The notes beneath the pieces are model-generated. The model was not told where the DNA came from. It worked only from the letters and a program-made list of their open reading frames with translations, and made no database searches. Made by a program: the position numbers and the translations under genes. From the NCBI GenBank assembly GCA_900472295.1, contig UCIA01000019.1:1-64000 (forward strand): a stretch of DNA of 64,000 nucleotides, written 5' to 3'. Shown one piece after another: positions 18,635 through 28,817 of the stretch. The first letter of the stretch is position 1. Each line of letters opens with the position of its first letter. Source of the DNA: Hyphomicrobiales bacterium (GTDB lineage: Bacteria; Pseudomonadota; Alphaproteobacteria; Rhizobiales; Rhizobiaceae).

Positions 18635-18928
18635 ATGGCGAACCCTAACGATCCAGCGCCCAAGTCGGGTGGTGGCAGCGGCTGGCTGATTGCGCTGGTC
18701 GTCGTCATCCTTGCAATTGTTGCGTACTATATTTTCGGCAGAAGCGGCGAACATCCGGCTCCCGCAGAGCCGCCGGCAGCCAGCACACCGGCGCCTGCGC
18801 CTGCACCGGCTGAGCCGATGAAGCCCGCCGAACCGGCCCCTGCGCCCGCACCGGCTCCTGCGCCAGCGCCTGAACCCGCTCCGGCACCGGCCCCCGCGCC
18901 TGCTCCGGCGCCCGCACCGGCCAACTGA
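18635..18928 (+). CDS. Small membrane protein with Ala-Pro repeat tail
   Basis: A 97-aa protein with a short polar start, one membrane helix (residues about 17-37, WLIALVVVILAIVAYYIF) and a C-terminal half made almost wholly of Ala-Pro dipeptides with occasional Glu and Lys. Such tails can cross the periplasm as stiff rods, as in TonB-like proteins, but there is no globular domain here. GGAGGA stands nine bases ahead of the ATG, so it is a real gene. The repeat DNA may vary in length between strains. A terminator follows. Confidence 0.85.
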   Translation: MANPNDPAPKSGGGSGWLIALVVVILAIVAYYIFGRSGEHPAPAEPPAASTPAPAPAPAEPMKPAEPAPAPAPAPAPAPEPAPAPAPAPAPAPAPAN

Positions 18929-18952
18929 TCAGGCCCCTGATTCCAAACGGCG

Positions 18953-18986
18953 AACGGCCCGCTGCAAAGCGGGCCGTTTTGCTTTT
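18953..18986 (+). terminator. Rho-independent terminator
   Basis: A ten-base-pair stem (AACGGCCCGC at 18953-18962 with GCGGGCCGTT at 18969-18978) is followed by a T-rich run, just past the Ala-Pro protein gene. Confidence 0.9.
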
Positions 18987-19024
18987 GGAGTGCCGGTCAT
19001 CGGGCGAAAGCCGCGATCCTTCAC

Positions 19025-19190
19025 GCCCCCCTCTGTCCTGCCGGACATCTCCCCCTCAAGGGGGGAGATCGGCTGTTTCGCGAACAGCGCCCAATAGGAG
19101 CGCAAGAACCTTTGTAGATTGGCGAAAGCGTAGGTGACGTCCAATCTCCCCCCTTGAGGGGGAGATGGCCGGCAGGCCAGAGGGGGGGCG
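19025..19190. repeat. Palindromic intergenic repeat, family A, copy 2
   Basis: Begins CGCCCCCCTCTGTCCTGCCG and ends with the inverted CGGCAGGCCAGAGGGGGGGCG. Inner arms CTCCCCCTCAAGGGGGGAG and CTCCCCCCTTGAGGGGGAG flank an unrelated core of about 80 bases. It lies between the convergent Ala-Pro protein gene and lpdA. Confidence 0.85.
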
Positions 19191-19227
19191 CTGTCCCGCC
19201 GACGACTCGAAGCCTGCTTACCGAGCT

Positions 19228-20634
19228 CTAAATATGGATCGGCTTGAAAAACGTCGCCAGCGCCGCTTCCTTCACCGCTTCCGACATTGTCGGGTGCGCG
19301 TGGCAGGTGCGGGCGAGGTCTTCCGACGAGCCGCCGAATTCCATCAGCACCGCCGCTTCGTGGATCATTTCGCCGGCGCCGAAGCCGACAATGTGGACGC
19401 CGAGCACGCGGTCGCTGACCTTGTCGGCGAGAATCTTCACGAAGCCATCCGTGTGCAGCATGGCGCGCGCGCGGCCATTGGCGGTGAACGGAAACTTTCC
19501 GATCTTGTACTCGATGCCGGCCTTCTTCAGCTCTTCCTCGGTCTTGCCGACCGAAGCGATTTCCGGGCTGGTGTAGACGACGCTCGGGATGACATCGTAG
19601 TTCACATGGCCGGCCTGGCCGGCAATGGTCTCGGCCACCGCCACGCCTTCATCCTCAGCCTTGTGCGCCAGCATCGGCCCGGCGATGACGTCGCCGATGG
19701 CATAGATGCCGGCGACGTTGGTCCTGAGGTGCCCGTCGGTCTTGACCCGGCCGCGCTCGTCGACCTCGACGCCGGCTTCCTTCAGCCCGAGGCTGTCGGA
19801 ATAGGCGCGGCGCCCGGTCGAGATCAGCACCGCGTCGGCCTCGATGGTCTCGGCCGCACCACCCTTGACCGGCTCGAAAGTGACGGTCGCGCCCTTCTTG
19901 GCCTTGGTGATGCCTGTCACCTTGGCGCCGAGCTTGAACTCAAAACCCTGCTTGGAGAGCAGCCGTTGGAACTGCTTTGACACCTCACCGTCCATGCCGC
20001 CCAAAATGGTGTCGAGGAACTCCACTACGGTGACCTTGGCGCCGAGCCTGGCCCAGACCGAGCCGAGCTCCAGCCCGATGACGCCGCCGCCGACCACCAC
20101 CAGATGGCCCGGCACTTTCTCCAGCGACAGCGCGCCGGTCGACGACACGATGATTTTCTCGTCAATGTCGACCTTGACGCCGGGAATGCCGGCGACGTCC
20201 GAGCCGGTGGCAATGACGATGTTTTTCGTCTCGATCTCCTCGACCTTGCCGTCCGCGGCCGTCACCGACACCTTGCCGGCGGCGACCACCTTGCCGGTGC
20301 CACGGAAACTATCGATCTTGTTCTTCTTGAACAGGAAGGCGACGCCGTTGACGTTGGCCGACACGGTCGCATCCTTGTGCGCCATCATCTTCTTCAGATT
20401 GAGGTTCGGCGCCGGTATCTCGACGCCCAGCGTATCGAAGGAATGGCCGGCCTCGGCAAACATCTCCGAGGCGTAAAGCAGCGCCTTGGACGGGATGCAG
20501 CCGATGTTGAGGCAGGTGCCGCCGAAAGTGGCGTTCTTCTCGACCACCGCGACCTTCAGCCCAAGCTGTGCCGCCTTGATGGCGCAGACATAGCCGCCCG
20601 GTCCCGATCCGATGATAACGACGTCATAAGCCAT
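19228..20634 (-). CDS. lpdA: Dihydrolipoamide dehydrogenase (E3)
   Basis: A 468-aa flavoprotein that reoxidises the lipoyl groups of the 2-oxoglutarate dehydrogenase complex with NAD+. The FAD motif GSGPGGYVCA is at residues 8-17, the redox disulfide in GGTCLNIGCIPSKALL near 39-54, the NAD motif VVGGGVIGLELGSVW near 181-195 and the active-site His in CHAHPTMSEA near 445-455. AAAGGA precedes the ATG. It is the last gene of the suc block, so it is probably the E3 of this complex. Confidence 0.97.
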   Translation of the reverse strand: MAYDVVIIGSGPGGYVCAIKAAQLGLKVAVVEKNATFGGTCLNIGCIPSKALLYASEMFAEAGHSFDTLGVEIPAPNLNLKKMMAHKDATVSANVNGVAFLFKKNKIDSFRGTGKVVAAGKVSVTAADGKVEEIETKNIVIATGSDVAGIPGVKVDIDEKIIVSSTGALSLEKVPGHLVVVGGGVIGLELGSVWARLGAKVTVVEFLDTILGGMDGEVSKQFQRLLSKQGFEFKLGAKVTGITKAKKGATVTFEPVKGGAAETIEADAVLISTGRRAYSDSLGLKEAGVEVDERGRVKTDGHLRTNVAGIYAIGDVIAGPMLAHKAEDEGVAVAETIAGQAGHVNYDVIPSVVYTSPEIASVGKTEEELKKAGIEYKIGKFPFTANGRARAMLHTDGFVKILADKVSDRVLGVHIVGFGAGEMIHEAAVLMEFGGSSEDLARTCHAHPTMSEAVKEAALATFFKPIHI

Positions 20635-20660
20635 GATGGGTGTCCTTTGATTTAGAGCCT

Positions 20661-21416
20661 TCAGCGGCCGCCGCTTACATTCAGGATCGCGCCCGTCGTA
20701 TAGGACGCTTCATCCGACAAAAGATAGAGAACGGCATGCGCGACTTCATCGGCCGTGCCGGCCCGTTTCATCGGCAACATGTCGCGGAACCGCTCGACCC
20801 GGTCCGGTTGGCCGGCGGAGGCGTGGATCTCGGTGTCGATGATGCCGGGACGTATCGCATTGACGCGCACGCCTTCGGTCGCGACTTCGCGCGCCAGCCC
20901 GAGTGTAAAAGTGTCGATCGCCGCCTTCGAGGCGGCATAGTCGACATATTCGCCGGGCGAACCGTGTATCGATGCCGCCGACGAGATGTTGACGATGGCG
21001 CCGCCCTGGCCGCCATGCTTGCTCGACATGCGCTTGACCGCTTCGCGGGCACACAGGAACGAGCCGATGACGTTGATGCGCATCATGCGCTCCAGCCGCG
21101 CCAGGCTCATCTCGTCGACACGCGCCTTGACGTCGACAACGCCGGCATTGTTGACCAGGGCGTCGAGCCGGCCGAAACGGCGGTCGACCGCCTCGAACAA
21201 AGCGACGATATCGGCTTCGCTGCCGACGTCGCCCTTGACGGCAAAGGCGTCACCGCCCGCCGCCTCGATCTCGGCAACCAGTGCCTTGGCGGCGGCCTCA
21301 TTCGAGGCGTAGTTGACCGCGACGCTGTAGCCCGCCTTCGCGGCAAGCCGACAGGTGGCCGCACCGATGCCGCGGCTGCCGCCGGTGACCAGCAGCACCT
21401 TCTTGTCCGCGCTCAT
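20661..21416 (-). CDS. SDR-family oxidoreductase
   Basis: A 251-aa short-chain dehydrogenase. The NAD(P) motif TGGSRGIGAATCRLA is near residues 11-25, NNAG near 88-92, and the catalytic Ser, Tyr and Lys are in NISSAAS and the downstream YVDYAASKAA near 155-165. The C-terminal SGGR ending is typical of FabG-like members. The start overlaps the stop of the preceding gene (ATGA). The substrate is unknown. It belongs to a group of three non-TCA genes set between sucB and lpdA. Confidence 0.9.
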   Translation of the reverse strand: MSADKKVLLVTGGSRGIGAATCRLAAKAGYSVAVNYASNEAAAKALVAEIEAAGGDAFAVKGDVGSEADIVALFEAVDRRFGRLDALVNNAGVVDVKARVDEMSLARLERMMRINVIGSFLCAREAVKRMSSKHGGQGGAIVNISSAASIHGSPGEYVDYAASKAAIDTFTLGLAREVATEGVRVNAIRPGIIDTEIHASAGQPDRVERFRDMLPMKRAGTADEVAHAVLYLLSDEASYTTGAILNVSGGR

Positions 21417-21922
21417 TCCTGGCAACCTTTCAGCAGAAACACATCCCACGGCAGTTTCGAGAACCCGTTCGGACCGAAGGCCGACGACATCTGCAACGAT
21501 GGCCCGAGATCGGGGAAGATCAGGCTTTGCGGCGCGTCCGTGCCTTCCGCCGCCAGCAGGGCAATGTTGCCCTTGTCGTCGGCGCTGTAGACGACGCCCT
21601 GCCACACCGTGCAGGCGGCAAGCTCGTCACCGGTGACGTCACCGGTCGGGCATTTGTACATCAGCGAGCCGTGCGGCCGCGAAACACCGGAGGTCCACAT
21701 GACGATGCCGTCGAGCACGACACCCTTGTCAAGCACCATCTTGAAGGTATTGGTGACGGTGACCGCATCCGTCGTCGGCCGGAAATCGATGCCGGCATCG
21801 CTCTCGGCATCGCCATAGACGGCGAGCGCCAGCGGGCAGGCGGCTTGGGCATTGGGTGCCGTGAACAAGACAGCCAGCACTCCGGCTGCGCTTACGATGT
21901 TAGGCGACAGTACGCTTTGCAT
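21413..21922 (-). CDS. Secreted protein of unknown function
   Basis: A 169-aa protein with a signal peptide (residues about 1-27, cut after APNAQA) and a Cys at the new N-terminus (ACPLALAVYG). Other Cys residues occur in YKCPTG, LAACTV and near the C-terminus (KGCQE), so disulfides are likely in the periplasm. The sequence looks like a mixed beta protein with no known motif. It lies 9 bases after the DUF4241 gene and overlaps the SDR gene by four bases, so all three are probably co-transcribed. Confidence 0.75.
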   Translation of the reverse strand: MQSVLSPNIVSAAGVLAVLFTAPNAQAACPLALAVYGDAESDAGIDFRPTTDAVTVTNTFKMVLDKGVVLDGIVMWTSGVSRPHGSLMYKCPTGDVTGDELAACTVWQGVVYSADDKGNIALLAAEGTDAPQSLIFPDLGPSLQMSSAFGPNGFSKLPWDVFLLKGCQE

Positions 21923-21931
21923 CAGCGCGCC

Positions 21932-22699
21932 TTAATCGCTCTCGCGGCCATCGGCGTTTTCCAGCACATCGAAGTCAGTCATGAGAAGCAGTGGGGTTCC
22001 GGCCGCGTCGAGTCCCCAGAACGATGAATAGATTCCGTCGCCCCAGCCGCTCGAGAACATCGCAATGTTGAGCGGGTTGCCGGCAACGGGGTGATGCATC
22101 AACCTGTCCTGGTTGGATTCGAATTCCACCGCCAGCACGTCATCATAGTAATTCTGCTTGGCTTCAAGCTTGTCCTGCTGCTGCGACATCAGCACCATCG
22201 CCGTCTTGTCCATGAACGAGCCGAGACCAGTGTCGACGGGATAGCCAAATGCTTCGTCGTTCTTCAAGGTCGACGTATCCTGGTCGGGCAAGGTCGCCAA
22301 TTCCCAGCGAACCGGCGTACCCGCTCGAAAACGCAGAACTGCGGCGGCCACACGGCCTTGTGTCTCGAGCAGCGAAACCGGATAGTGCCCCGGTTTGATC
22401 TTGCGACTCAAGGCTGGCCGGTCCGTCCCGGTGACCAGCGGATCGCAGGCGATGATTTCACCCGTCGGCAATTCGAGGTTACCCATCGGTGTGACGGTGA
22501 TCTGCCGCTCGGCCAGTTCGGCATCACTCAGGTCGAAGACGTCGAGATTGCTGCTCGCTCGCGTCGGATCCCATTCGGCGGACACCCGCGGCGTGGAAGC
22601 CGACACAGCAGGCGTGGAAATGGATGTCGAGGACCCACTCCGAAAACTCCGCAGCGCGCGACCCAGCGCGAACCCGGACCGTTCCAGCCAGCTGCTCAT
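21932..22699 (-). CDS. DUF4241-family protein
   Basis: A 255-aa protein. The first 45 residues are Ser/Thr/Pro-rich and probably disordered. The rest fits the DUF4241 pattern: a beta-rich N-terminal part (TPMGNLELPTGEIIACDPLV), a central GYPVDTGLGSFMD that reads like a conserved acidic loop, and the C-terminal signature GWGDGIYSSFWGLDAAGTP then LLLMTDFDV. The biochemical function is not known to me. It sits directly after sucB in the same orientation, a place normally taken by lpdA. Confidence 0.75.
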   Translation of the reverse strand: MSSWLERSGFALGRALRSFRSGSSTSISTPAVSASTPRVSAEWDPTRASSNLDVFDLSDAELAERQITVTPMGNLELPTGEIIACDPLVTGTDRPALSRKIKPGHYPVSLLETQGRVAAAVLRFRAGTPVRWELATLPDQDTSTLKNDEAFGYPVDTGLGSFMDKTAMVLMSQQQDKLEAKQNYYDDVLAVEFESNQDRLMHHPVAGNPLNIAMFSSGWGDGIYSSFWGLDAAGTPLLLMTDFDVLENADGRESD

Positions 22700-22715
22700 T
22701 GCGGATCAGCTCCGA

Positions 22716-23999
22716 TCACAAATCAAGCACCAGCCGTTCCGGGTCTTCCAGGCTGTCCTTGACGCGGACCAGGAAGGTCACCGCTTCCTTGCCGTCGACG
22801 ATGCGGTGATCGTAGCTCAGCGCCAGATACATCATCGGCCGGATCACGATCTGGCCGCCGACCACGACGGGACGGTCCTGGATCTTGTGCATGCCCAGAA
22901 TGCCCGACTGCGGCGCATTGAGGATCGGCGTCGACATCAGCGAGCCGTAAACGCCGCCATTGGAAATGGTGAACGTGCCGCCCTGCATGTCGGCGACCGA
23001 CAGCTTGCCGTCACGCGCTGCAATGCCAAGCCGGCCGATATCCTTTTCGATCTCGGCAATCGACATCTGGTCGGCATCGCGCACCACCGGCACCACGAGG
23101 CCCTTTTCGGTGCCGACGGCGACGCCGATATGGGCGTAGTTCTTGAAGATGATGTCGGTGCCGTCGATCTCGGCATTGACCGAGGGGATTTCCTTCAGCG
23201 CATGCGTCACCGCCTTGGTGAAGAAGCCCATGAAGCCGAGCTTCACGCCGTGCTTCTTCTCGAAGATGTCCTTGTATTTGGTCCGCAGCGCCATCACCGC
23301 TGACATGTCCACCTCGTTGAAGGTGGTCAGCATGGCGGCGGTCGACTGCGCTTCCTTCAGCCGGCGCGCGATGGTCTGGCGCAGCTTGGTCATGCGCACG
23401 CGTTCCTCGCGCGAGGCGTCGTCGCCGGAAGACGGCGCCCGCACCGCGACCGGCGCCGGTGCGGCCTTCGGAATTTCGGCTGGCTGCGACGGCGCGCCCT
23501 TGGAAATCGCGTCGAGCACGTCGCCCTTCAGCACCTGGCCGCGCTTGCCCGAGCCGGAAACCTGGTCGACCGACAGATTGTTCTCGGCGATCAGTTTGGC
23601 GGCGGCCGGCGCCGGTGGCATCGAGCGCGGTTCGACCTGGCTGTCGCCGGCGATCTTGGCGCCTTCAGCTGCGGCCTGCTTGGTGGTGTGCGCCGCATCG
23701 GGACCCGACGCCTGCGCCACCGCCTTGGCCTCCTGCTTGCTTGCCGGAGCAGCGGCCGCGCCGCCCGCCGAAATCATCCCCAGCAAGGCGCCGACGCCGA
23801 CGGTCTCGCCTTCCTTGGCGGTGATCTCGCCCAGCGTGCCGGCGGCAGCGGCAGGCACCTCCACCGTCACTTTGTCGGTTTCGAGCTCGACCAGCGGCTC
23901 GTCGACGGCAATGGCATCGCCGACCTTCTTGAACCACTTGCCGATGGTCGCCTCGGTGACGGATTCGCCGAGAGTGGGAACGCGGATTTCGGTAGCCAT
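22716..23999 (-). CDS. sucB: Dihydrolipoyl succinyltransferase (E2 of 2-oxoglutarate dehydrogenase)
   Basis: A 427-aa E2 core enzyme. One lipoyl domain (residues 1-77) has the lipoylated Lys in [13 protein letters not shown] near position 43. After an Ala/Pro linker comes a peripheral-subunit-binding domain near 130-165 ([19 protein letters not shown]). The catalytic acyltransferase domain then ends in [16 protein letters not shown] near 397-412, which holds the active-site His and Asp. It transfers succinyl groups to CoA. sucA is 31 bases upstream; lpdA follows after three accessory genes. Confidence 0.97.
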   Translation of the reverse strand: MATEIRVPTLGESVTEATIGKWFKKVGDAIAVDEPLVELETDKVTVEVPAAAAGTLGEITAKEGETVGVGALLGMISAGGAAAAPASKQEAKAVAQASGPDAAHTTKQAAAEGAKIAGDSQVEPRSMPPAPAAAKLIAENNLSVDQVSGSGKRGQVLKGDVLDAISKGAPSQPAEIPKAAPAPVAVRAPSSGDDASREERVRMTKLRQTIARRLKEAQSTAAMLTTFNEVDMSAVMALRTKYKDIFEKKHGVKLGFMGFFTKAVTHALKEIPSVNAEIDGTDIIFKNYAHIGVAVGTEKGLVVPVVRDADQMSIAEIEKDIGRLGIAARDGKLSVADMQGGTFTISNGGVYGSLMSTPILNAPQSGILGMHKIQDRPVVVGGQIVIRPMMYLALSYDHRIVDGKEAVTFLVRVKDSLEDPERLVLDL

Positions 24000-24030
24000 T
24001 GTGCCTGTCCGTTTCTTCTCTGTGTGAGTT

Positions 24031-27018
24031 CTATTCGCCGAGCGCGTCTTCGAGGAAGGCGGCGAGCTGTGCCAGATGCTTCGACATCAACCCGGTCGCC
24101 GGCGATGCCGCCGCCGGCCTGCCGGTGTAGCGCACCCGCTGATGCTTGGCATCGATATGCGCCAGCACCCATTCCAGATATGGATCGATGAACGACCAGG
24201 CGCCCATATTCTTGGGCTCTTCCTGGCACCACACCATCTCGGCATTGCGGAAACGCGACAGTTCGGTGATCAGCGCCTTGGCCGGGAACGGATAGAGCTG
24301 TTCGACGCGCAGCAGATAGATGTCGTTGATGCCGCGCTTCTCGCGCTCTTCGTAGAGGTCGTAATAGACTTTGCCCGAGCACAGCACGACGCGGCGGATC
24401 TTGGAATCCTTGACCAGCTTGATCGCCTGGTTCTGCAACAGCTGGGCATCGTCCCACAACAGCCGGTGGAACGAGCTTTCGCCCGAAATCTCCGGCAGCG
24501 TCGACACCGCCCGCTTGTGGCGCAGCAGCGACTTCGGCGTCATCAGGATCAGCGGCTTGCGGAAGTCGCGCTTCAACTGCCGGCGCAGGATGTGGAAGTA
24601 GTTGGCCGGCGTGGTGCAGTTGGCGACTTGCATATTGTCTTCGGCGCAAAGCTGCAGGAAGCGCTCGAGCCGGGCCGAGGAATGTTCCGGACCCTGGCCT
24701 TCATAGCCATGCGGCAACAGGCAGACGAGGCCCGACATTCTGAGCCACTTGCGCTCGCCCGACGAGATGAACTGGTCGAACACCACCTGCGCGCCGTTGG
24801 CGAAATCGCCGAACTGCGCTTCCCACAGCGTCAGTGCCTTCGGCTCGGCCAGGCTGTAGCCATATTCGAAGCCAAGCACCGCCTCTTCCGACAGCATCGA
24901 GTTGATCACTTCGTAGCCGGCCTGTGCAGCCGACAGATTGTTGAGCGGGATATAGCGGGTCTCGTCCTTCTGGTCGTAGAGCACCGAATGCCGCTGCGAG
25001 AAGGTGCCGCGCTCGGAATCCTGGCCGGACAGCCGGATCGGATTGCCGTCCAGCAGGATGGCGCCGAAAGCCAGCGCCTCGGCCGTCGACCAGTCGATGC
25101 CTTCGCCGGAGTCGATCGCCTGGCGGCGGTTTTCGAGGAAGCGGATGATGGTCTTGTGCGCCTCGAAACCCTTCGGCACCTCGGTCAGCTTCTTGCCGAT
25201 ATCCTTCAGCACCTTGACCGGCACGGCGGTCTTGCCGCGACGCTGTTCGTCCTGGTTGTCGGCGGTGCGCAGGCCTGACCAGGCGCCGTCCAGCCAGTCG
25301 GCCTTGTTGGGCTTGTAGTGCTGGCCGACTTCCCATTCGGATTCCAGATGCGCGCGCCAATCGGCCTTCAGCTTGTCGAGCTCAGCCTGGCTGATATGGC
25401 CCTCGGCGATCAGCCGGTCGCCATAGATCTGCACCGTCGTCTTGTGGTTGCGGATGTTGGCGTACATGATCGGCTGGGTGAAGGCCGGCTCGTCGCCCTC
25501 ATTGTGGCCGAAGCGGCGGTAGCAGAACATGTCCACGACCACCGGCTTGTGGAACTTCATGCGGAATTCGATCGCCACCTTGGCGGCATGCACGACCGCT
25601 TCCGGGTCGTCGCCATTGACGTGGAAGATCGGCGCTTCGATCATCTTGGCGACGTCGGACGGATAGGGCGACGAGCGCGAGAAGCGCGGATTGGTGGTGA
25701 AGCCGATCTGGTTGTTGATGATGAAATGCAGCGTGCCGGCGACCCGGTGGCCGCGCAGGCCCGACAGGCCGAGGATTTCGGCGATCACACCCTGGCCGGC
25801 GAAGGCGGCGTCGCCATGCAAGAGCAGCGGCAGCACCTTGGCGCGCTCTTCCAGCGGCACGATCTCCTCGCGGCTGCGGCCGAACAGATAATCCTGCTTG
25901 GCCCGCGCCTTGCCCATCACCACCGGATCGACGATTTCCAGATGCGAAGGATTGGCGGTCAGCGACAGATGCACCTTGTTGCCGTCGAACTCGCGGTCCG
26001 ACGAGGCGCCGAGATGGTACTTGACGTCGCCCGAGCCTTCGACCTCGTCGGGAGCGGCCGAGCCGCCCTTGAACTCGTGGAAGATGGCGCGGTGCGGCTT
26101 GGCCATCACCTGGGACAGCACATTCAGCCGGCCGCGATGCGCCATGCCGAGCACGATCTCCTTCATGCCGAGCTGGCCGCCGCGCTTGATGATCTGCTCC
26201 AGCGCCGGGATCAGGCCTTCGCTGCCATCGAGGCCGAAGCGCTTGGTGCCCTTGTACTTGACGTCGATGAACTGCTCGAAGCCTTCCGCCTCGACCAGCT
26301 TCTGCAGGATCGCCTTCTTGCCGGTGGCGGTGAACGAGATCTCCTTGTCGACGCCTTCGATGCGGGCCTGGATCCAGGCCTTCTCCTCGGGATCGGAGAT
26401 GTGCATGAACTCGACGCCGAGCGTCGAGCAATAGGTACGGGTCAGGATGTCGAGCATCTGCCGGATTGTGCCGAATTCGAGGCCGAGCACATTGTCGAGG
26501 AAGATCGGCCGGTCGTAGTCGGCTGCGGTAAAACCGTAATTCTCCGGCGACAGCTCGTTATAGTCCTCGAGCGGCTTGGCGATGCCGAGCGGATCGAGAT
26601 TGGCGTGCAGATGGCCGCGCATGCGGAAGGCGCGGATCATCATGATGGCGCGCACCGAATCGCGCGTCGCCTGATGTACATCGGCATCCGACAGCGCGAC
26701 ACCATTGGTGACCGCCTTGTCCTTGACCCTCTTTTCCAGATGCTTCTCGACGATGCCCCAATTGCCGTCGAGCGCCGACACCAGCTCGCCATTGGCCTGC
26801 AGCGGCCAGGAGGGCTTTGCCCAGGAGGCGCCCTTGGCGTTCTTGCGTACATCGCCGGCATCGTCCTTCAGCGCCGCGAAGAAGTCCTGCCATTCGGGAT
26901 TTACCGACTCCGGATCGTCCTCATAGGACGCATAAAGCGCGTCGATGTAGTCGGCATTGCCGCCATAGAGGAAAGAGGTGAGCGAAAACTGGTCGTTAGC
27001 TTGGTCTTGTCGTGCCAT
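24031..27018 (-). CDS. sucA: 2-oxoglutarate dehydrogenase E1 component
   Basis: A 995-aa thiamine-diphosphate enzyme that decarboxylates 2-oxoglutarate and passes the succinyl unit to SucB. It starts with the N-terminal E2-binding helix region ([21 protein letters not shown]). Landmarks are [20 protein letters not shown], the ThDP/Mg region [14 protein letters not shown] with [10 protein letters not shown] near 385-425, and the C-terminal transketolase-like domain with [14 protein letters not shown] and [20 protein letters not shown]. Full length for the family. A small hairpin (GGAGC/GCTCC at 27029-27042) lies in the leader just upstream. Confidence 0.98.
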   Translation of the reverse strand: MARQDQANDQFSLTSFLYGGNADYIDALYASYEDDPESVNPEWQDFFAALKDDAGDVRKNAKGASWAKPSWPLQANGELVSALDGNWGIVEKHLEKRVKDKAVTNGVALSDADVHQATRDSVRAIMMIRAFRMRGHLHANLDPLGIAKPLEDYNELSPENYGFTAADYDRPIFLDNVLGLEFGTIRQMLDILTRTYCSTLGVEFMHISDPEEKAWIQARIEGVDKEISFTATGKKAILQKLVEAEGFEQFIDVKYKGTKRFGLDGSEGLIPALEQIIKRGGQLGMKEIVLGMAHRGRLNVLSQVMAKPHRAIFHEFKGGSAAPDEVEGSGDVKYHLGASSDREFDGNKVHLSLTANPSHLEIVDPVVMGKARAKQDYLFGRSREEIVPLEERAKVLPLLLHGDAAFAGQGVIAEILGLSGLRGHRVAGTLHFIINNQIGFTTNPRFSRSSPYPSDVAKMIEAPIFHVNGDDPEAVVHAAKVAIEFRMKFHKPVVVDMFCYRRFGHNEGDEPAFTQPIMYANIRNHKTTVQIYGDRLIAEGHISQAELDKLKADWRAHLESEWEVGQHYKPNKADWLDGAWSGLRTADNQDEQRRGKTAVPVKVLKDIGKKLTEVPKGFEAHKTIIRFLENRRQAIDSGEGIDWSTAEALAFGAILLDGNPIRLSGQDSERGTFSQRHSVLYDQKDETRYIPLNNLSAAQAGYEVINSMLSEEAVLGFEYGYSLAEPKALTLWEAQFGDFANGAQVVFDQFISSGERKWLRMSGLVCLLPHGYEGQGPEHSSARLERFLQLCAEDNMQVANCTTPANYFHILRRQLKRDFRKPLILMTPKSLLRHKRAVSTLPEISGESSFHRLLWDDAQLLQNQAIKLVKDSKIRRVVLCSGKVYYDLYEEREKRGINDIYLLRVEQLYPFPAKALITELSRFRNAEMVWCQEEPKNMGAWSFIDPYLEWVLAHIDAKHQRVRYTGRPAAASPATGLMSKHLAQLAAFLEDALGE

Positions 27019-27054
27019 TTTATCCAGCGGAGCGTTGCTCCGTTCTCCCTATCC

Positions 27055-27885
27055 CTAATGCGCCGTCACACGGCTGAGCCGCCACATGCCAAAAGGGTTT
27101 GCATATAGATTGCGATCTCCGTCAGGCTGGTGCGTTTCGACACTCAGACGATATCGCGGTGCGCCTGCTTCCAGTCCAAACGTCTGCCCGGCCAAAAGCT
27201 CGGGGCTTTCGTAAAGTTGATACATGTTGAAACCGCGAAGCAGCTTGACGGCAGACTGAAACTCGTCACCTGAAACGATGGAATCCCAAAGCCCCAGATT
27301 GCGCATGCCGCAGCTATAGGTCGTCGTCCCATCCGAGACGGAATCCAGAACCATCAGCCTGTAGATTTCAACAAAATCGCTGCTTGTCTCTTCAAGCCAC
27401 TGATCCGCTGAGAATGCCTTTCCGGCCGTTTCGATCTTTACGCCAAGACCACCGGCCTTGATCAGATGAGCTGCCGCCTTTGCGATGGAAATCGATGTGT
27501 CCTTCGCCTGCGGGGCCTTGGAAAGCAGATAGACGACGCTCTTGTGCGAGCCGATCTTGTCGATGACATCCTTGCCAAGCTTGTTGACGAGGCCGGCGCC
27601 GGCGAAGGCCCTCATCATATCCTCGTCGCGGTCGGCGAAATCAAAATCGAACGCAGCTTTGCTCGGGCCATGCGTCATGATTGTCCCGGCGGCCACATAG
27701 TCGCCTGAAGGCGTGGACGCCTTTGCAACGGCGTGCACGAAAGCCGACCTGCTTTCCCAGGGGCCAGGTATGCACAGAATGATGCGGTGCTCGTCCTCCA
27801 TGCCTTCCTCGGCATTGGAGAGCTTGATCGGATCGGGCTGGCTAGCCCCAAGCACATTGTCGACCGCTTTTCGGAAAAAGCTCAC
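27055..27885 (-). CDS. DUF4261-like protein, apparent insertion in the suc operon
   Basis: A 276-aa soluble protein starting at a GTG with AGGGATAGGA just upstream. The N-terminal half begins IILCIPGPWESRSAFVHAV. The middle has AAAHLIKAGGLGVKIETAGK, and the C-terminal part has TTYSCGMRNLGLWDSIV. These resemble the DUF4261 family, whose role is unknown to me. It is set between sucD and sucA and is flanked by short direct repeats that include the end of sucD (see findings). Base composition is slightly less GC-rich by eye than sucA or sucD, which fits a later arrival. Confidence 0.6.
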   Translation of the reverse strand: MSFFRKAVDNVLGASQPDPIKLSNAEEGMEDEHRIILCIPGPWESRSAFVHAVAKASTPSGDYVAAGTIMTHGPSKAAFDFDFADRDEDMMRAFAGAGLVNKLGKDVIDKIGSHKSVVYLLSKAPQAKDTSISIAKAAAHLIKAGGLGVKIETAGKAFSADQWLEETSSDFVEIYRLMVLDSVSDGTTTYSCGMRNLGLWDSIVSGDEFQSAVKLLRGFNMYQLYESPELLAGQTFGLEAGAPRYRLSVETHQPDGDRNLYANPFGMWRLSRVTAH

Positions 27886-27902
27886 GTTCCTATCCCTTGG
27901 TC

Positions 27903-28805
27903 CTATCCCTTGATCGCCTCGACCAGCGTCGTGCCGAGACGCGCCGGCGATGGCGATACCTTGATGCCGGCCGATTCCATGGCCGCAATCTTGTCTTCCG
28001 CGCCGCCCTTGCCGCCGGAGATGACCGCGCCCGCATGGCCCATGGTGCGGCCGGCCGGCGCCGTGCGCCCGGCAATGAAGCCCGCCATCGGCTTTTTGCG
28101 GCCGCGCTTGGCCTCGTCCTTGAGGAATTGCGCGGCGTCTTCCTCGGCCGAACCGCCGATCTCGCCGATCATGATGATCGACTTGGTCTCGTCGTCGGCA
28201 AGGAACATCTCGAGCATGTCGATGAACTCGGTGCCTTTGACGGGGTCGCCTCCGATGCCGACGGCGGTGGTCTGGCCAAGGCCGACATTGGTGGTCTGGA
28301 ACACTGCCTCATAGGTAAGTGTTCCCGAGCGCGAAACAACGCCGACTGAGCCCTTGCGGAAGATGTTGCCGGGCATGATGCCGATCTTGCATTCGTCGGG
28401 GGTGAGCACGCCCGGGCAGTTCGGGCCGATCAGCCGCGAGGTCGAGCGGTCGAGCCGCGCCTTGACCCTGACCATGTCCATGACCGGAATGCCTTCGGTG
28501 ATGCAGACGATCAGCGGGATCTCGGCTTCGATCGCTTCCAGGATCGCTTCAGCAGCACCCGCCGGCGGCACATAGACGACCGAGGCATTGGCGCCGGTCT
28601 TTTCCTTGCCCTCGGCGACCGACGCGAAGATCGGCAGCGTTTCACCCTTGGCGCCGGTCCAGGTCTCGCCACCCTTCTTGGGATGGATGCCGCCCACCAT
28701 CTTGGTGCCGTGATAGGCCAGCGCCTGTTCGGTGTGGAACGTGCCGGTCTTGCCGGTCAGGCCCTGAACCAGCACCTTGGTGTTCTTGTCGATGAGAATG
28801 GACAT
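27903..28805 (-). CDS. sucD: Succinyl-CoA synthetase alpha subunit
   Basis: A 300-aa subunit that binds CoA and carries the phosphohistidine of succinyl-CoA synthetase. The CoA-binding Rossmann part reads [17 protein letters not shown] near residues 13-29. The ligase part has [16 protein letters not shown] near 122-137 and the active-site His in [18 protein letters not shown] near 243-260. It works with SucC for substrate-level ATP or GTP formation. Unusually, two genes separate it from sucC. Confidence 0.98.
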   Translation of the reverse strand: MSILIDKNTKVLVQGLTGKTGTFHTEQALAYHGTKMVGGIHPKKGGETWTGAKGETLPIFASVAEGKEKTGANASVVYVPPAGAAEAILEAIEAEIPLIVCITEGIPVMDMVRVKARLDRSTSRLIGPNCPGVLTPDECKIGIMPGNIFRKGSVGVVSRSGTLTYEAVFQTTNVGLGQTTAVGIGGDPVKGTEFIDMLEMFLADDETKSIIMIGEIGGSAEEDAAQFLKDEAKRGRKKPMAGFIAGRTAPAGRTMGHAGAVISGGKGGAEDKIAAMESAGIKVSPSPARLGTTLVEAIKG

Positions 28806-28817
28806 CGGAGCCCTTTT

